Of a stretch of 64,000 nucleotides of DNA, positions 61,891 to 64,000 are shown piece by piece. A program made the position numbers and the translations under genes. The DNA comes from Fusobacterium ulcerans (GTDB lineage Bacteria; Fusobacteriota; Fusobacteriia; Fusobacteriales; Fusobacteriaceae), in NCBI RefSeq assembly GCF_003019675.1, contig NZ_CP028105.1, positions 2,496,282-2,560,281 on the forward strand. Direction: 5' to 3'. The notes beneath the pieces were generated by a model. The model worked only from the letters and a program-made list of their open reading frames with translations. It had not been told where the DNA came from and searched no databases. The stretch's first letter is position 1. Each line of letters starts with the position of its first letter.

Positions 61891-63114
61891 ATGGAATTTA
61901 GCTTAAATGATTTAGGAGTACTTTTTAAATTTGATATGGTTGGAACAATAGCAATGGGGTTGATATCTCTTTATATTGGAAGAAAACTAAAAGAAAGACT
62001 TTCATTTCTTGATAGATTTGGAATACCAGCAGCAGTTTTAGGAGGATTATTATTTGCTCTCATCCATCTATTAATGAGAAGCGTTCATATTGGAAGCATT
62101 ACATATGATACAACATTGCAAACACCTTTCATGGTAGTATTTTTTACAACTATTGGATTAGGTTCTTCAATTGAGGGATTAAAAAAAGGTGGAAAATTAT
62201 TGATTATATTTTGGCTTTTAAGTGGAGTTATGACTTTTATGCAGACAGTTATTGGAGTAGGAGTTGCTAAAGCAACAGGAATCAATCCATTACTAGGAGT
62301 TTTAGCAGGATCAGTATCAATGTCTGGTGGACATGGATCAGCAGGAGCTTTTGGACAAACAGTGGAAGGATTAGGGGTAACAGGAGCATTGACAGTTGCA
62401 CTTTCTGCTGCAACATTTGGTCTTGTAGCTGGAGGGCTTTTAGGATCACCTCTTGCTATACATTTAATAAAGAAATTTGACTTAAAACCTAAGGATGTTG
62501 TCAATGAAGATGAAGTTGGAATAAAAATTGATATAGAAAAAAGAGAAATAAATCTTAATTCTATGCTGCAACATATACTTATGCTGTCAATTATAATGAC
62601 AATAGGAATTTCTTTAAGCGGACTTTTAAAAAGCAAGCTGGGAATAGCCCTTCCTTCATATGTAGGAGCTATGTTCTGTGCTATTATTTTTAATAACCTT
62701 AATTTAAAAGCTAAATGGGTTGATATAGACAGAAACCTTGTAAATATATTAGGAGAAGCTTCTCTGAATATATTTCTATCTATGGCTTTAATATCATTAA
62801 AATTGTGGGAACTTGCAGCACTTGCAATTCCAATGGTTATAATATTAGGTTGTCAGGTAATATTTATGTGGCTGTACACAAGATTTATAGTATTTAAAGC
62901 AATGGGAAGCGATTATGATGCAGCAGTTATGGTTTCAGGAATGTGTGGTTCTGGATTAGGAGCGACAACAAATGCTATGATAAATATGGGAGAAGTGAGT
63001 GGAAAATATGGATATACAGTTAATCCTTATTTAGTAGTGCCACTGACTGGAGCATTTTTGATAGATATTTTTCAAATGCCGGTTATACTTACAGCAATTA
63101 ATTTATTTAAATAA
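61891..63114 (+). CDS. gltS: Sodium/glutamate symporter
   Basis: A 407-residue inner-membrane protein of the GltS family, with about ten helices and two pore loops (SVSMSGGHGSAGAFG and VSGMCGSGLGATTNAM). Moves glutamate with Na+. Its position behind hutG could mean export or uptake of the glutamate produced. Start ATG 61891 has TTAGGAGG; an earlier ATG at 61870 lacks one. Confidence 0.94.
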   Translation: MEFSLNDLGVLFKFDMVGTIAMGLISLYIGRKLKERLSFLDRFGIPAAVLGGLLFALIHLLMRSVHIGSITYDTTLQTPFMVVFFTTIGLGSSIEGLKKGGKLLIIFWLLSGVMTFMQTVIGVGVAKATGINPLLGVLAGSVSMSGGHGSAGAFGQTVEGLGVTGALTVALSAATFGLVAGGLLGSPLAIHLIKKFDLKPKDVVNEDEVGIKIDIEKREINLNSMLQHILMLSIIMTIGISLSGLLKSKLGIALPSYVGAMFCAIIFNNLNLKAKWVDIDRNLVNILGEASLNIFLSMALISLKLWELAALAIPMVIILGCQVIFMWLYTRFIVFKAMGSDYDAAVMVSGMCGSGLGATTNAMINMGEVSGKYGYTVNPYLVVPLTGAFLIDIFQMPVILTAINLFK

Positions 63115-63126
63115 AAAATTAGATTT

Positions 63127-63172
63127 ATACATCCTTAGACATTTAAATAGATGCTAAGGATGTATTTTTTTA
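63127..63172 (+). terminator. Terminator of hutG-gltS
   Basis: ATACATCCTTAG and CTAAGGATGTAT form a perfect 12-bp stem followed by T7. Confidence 0.9.
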
Positions 63173-63175
63173 TTT

Positions 63176-63607
63176 CTATTTTTTAGGATATAATATCATT
63201 TGAGTACATCTGAAAAGTGCAATTTTCTTTCCAGTTGCTTCATCTGTAACAACTGCATCCCACACTTGAGTGGTTTTTCCAAGATGCTGAGCAGTAGCAG
63301 TACAGCAGATTGCCCCTTTTGTAGTAGTTCCAAGATGATTACTTTTCAGCTCAATAGTTGTTAAACTTTCTGCTCCCTCTGGAAGATGAGCAAAAGAAGC
63401 ATATCCACATGTAGTATCAGCTAGAGTAATAACAGTTGCAGCATGAAGGTAGCCATTTGGAGCAATATGATATGGTTTTATAGCTAGTCTGCTTGTTAAA
63501 AAATTCTCTTTTAATTCAAGAATTTCAACTCCCATAAATTCTGGCAAAAATCCTTTTCCTTTTTTATTTAATGTTTCTATAGTTACATTTTTGTTTAAAT
63601 TGCTCAT
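63176..63607 (-). CDS. PaaI/YdiI-type hotdog thioesterase
   Basis: A 143-residue hotdog-fold protein. HIAPNGYLHAATVITLADTTCGYAS holds the active-site region (Gly-x-Leu-His-Ala ... Asp/Glu helix) and KSNHLGTT the second strand. It probably hydrolyses an acyl- or aryl-CoA. GGAGG lies 12 bases before ATG 63607, a rather long spacing. Nineteen bases separate it from the upstream membrane protein gene, so they may share a transcript. Confidence 0.82.
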   Translation of the reverse strand: MSNLNKNVTIETLNKKGKGFLPEFMGVEILELKENFLTSRLAIKPYHIAPNGYLHAATVITLADTTCGYASFAHLPEGAESLTTIELKSNHLGTTTKGAICCTATAQHLGKTTQVWDAVVTDEATGKKIALFRCTQMILYPKK

Positions 63608-63626
63608 TTGTTCGGCGGCCTCCTAT

Positions 63627-64000
63627 TTAAAGTTCATTTTTGTCTTTTATATTTGCAGTTTTAATAATTTCTATGATTATTGCAATTATCATTATCCAGT
63701 ACAGATTTGAAAATATTAGATTGAAATATGGCGAACTTGTAAATCTGTAAAATAAATCACCTGAAGTATACATATTTCCAAAGATAAGAAAAGAGAGGAT
63801 TAAAAAATTGGAAATAATATAGATTATCATTAAAATATTTTTTCTGAAGATTAATATTCTTAATATAGCTGATACAATTCTAAAAATATTTGAGAACGCA
63901 AAAGAATTTGGAATTAAAGGCATACCCATAGATAATATGATAAAGATAAATCCTTCTGGTCTTTTTTTTCTTACTCCATACAATCCTATCAGAATATTTA
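63627..64000 (-). CDS. Multi-spanning membrane protein, N-terminal part cut by window edge
   Basis: At least 124 residues with four apolar segments (GFIFIILSMGMPLIPNSFAF, NILMIIYIISNFLILSFLIF, LYWIMIIAIIIEII). The frame stays open through position 64000 (NILIGLYGVRKKRPEG), so the TTG at 63983 is not a likely start. No family recognised. Confidence 0.6.
   Translation of the reverse strand, partial: NILIGLYGVRKKRPEGFIFIILSMGMPLIPNSFAFSNIFRIVSAILRILIFRKNILMIIYIISNFLILSFLIFGNMYTSGDLFYRFTSSPYFNLIFSNLYWIMIIAIIIEIIKTANIKDKNEL

Overview
The window is AT-rich bacterial DNA whose genes and layout point to a Fusobacterium, probably one of the large-genome gut species (F. varium/ulcerans/mortiferum group; this is inference from gene content, not a database match). 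The pointers are an anaerobic sulfite reductase, the thl-crt-hbd genes of butyrate metabolism, periplasmic flavin reductase, LPS-type Kdo phosphatase (KdsC) implying an outer membrane, a type V autotransporter of fusobacterial style, Na+-coupled transporters and TTG/GTG starts. There are no rRNA genes, no CRISPR array, no insertion sequence and no phage genes.

Layout. 0-8.7 kb: tRNA-Ala(TGC), a NifS/Csd-like cysteine desulfurase, a CoA-disulfide reductase, a Na+/Pi symporter preceded by three 11-bp Pho-box-like repeats, the potABC polyamine importer without potD, and a lipoprotein cyclophilin. 8.9-16.2 kb: asrABC sulfite reductase, a thioredoxin-MsrA-MsrB fusion, an aminotransferase and a dicarboxylate/amino acid symporter. 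16.5-26.2 kb is a minus-strand block that is unusually rich in RNA control: a P-type cation ATPase under a yybP-ykoY (Mn2+) riboswitch with a visible antiterminator/terminator switch; the complete pyrB-K-D-F-C-E pyrimidine cluster behind what looks like an E. coli pyrBI-style attenuator (U-rich 42-codon leader peptide whose stop codon lies inside a terminator hairpin); and a thiamine-binding protein under a TPP riboswitch.

26.3-33.3 kb: small outer-membrane barrel protein, DUF2284 protein, a sensor kinase plus NtrC-type regulator next to a NhaC-family transporter that has a textbook sigma-54 promoter and paired upstream palindromes, and a corrinoid adenosyltransferase. 33.4-38.8 kb is the accessory region: several small unrecognised ORFs, a 975-residue autotransporter whose barrel is cut short, and two overlapping divergent HU-like genes. 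Upstream of the autotransporter a 17-bp perfect inverted repeat brackets about 146 bp carrying a strong promoter that points away from the gene, which suggests an invertible phase-variation switch.

38.8-49.7 kb: CorA, a small unknown protein, a DinG-like helicase with an N-terminal JAMM domain, the PgpH-YbeY-DgkA(PAP2 fusion) row, a lipase-like hydrolase and an oligopeptide-binding lipoprotein. 50-53 kb: thl, crt, hbd. 53.4-64 kb: FMN/FAD reductase, purC, rpsT, kdsC, two small proteins, pepA, a short self-contained transcript for a 25-residue membrane peptide, a TetR regulator divergent from hutG-gltS with a clear operator at the start site, a hotdog thioesterase and a membrane protein that runs off the edge.

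The most interesting signals are the invertible-promoter candidate (34905-35084), the pyr leader-peptide attenuator (24811-24968), the Mn2+ riboswitch (19175-19307), the sigma-54 control region (31086-31200) and the 25-residue peptide gene (59862-59939).
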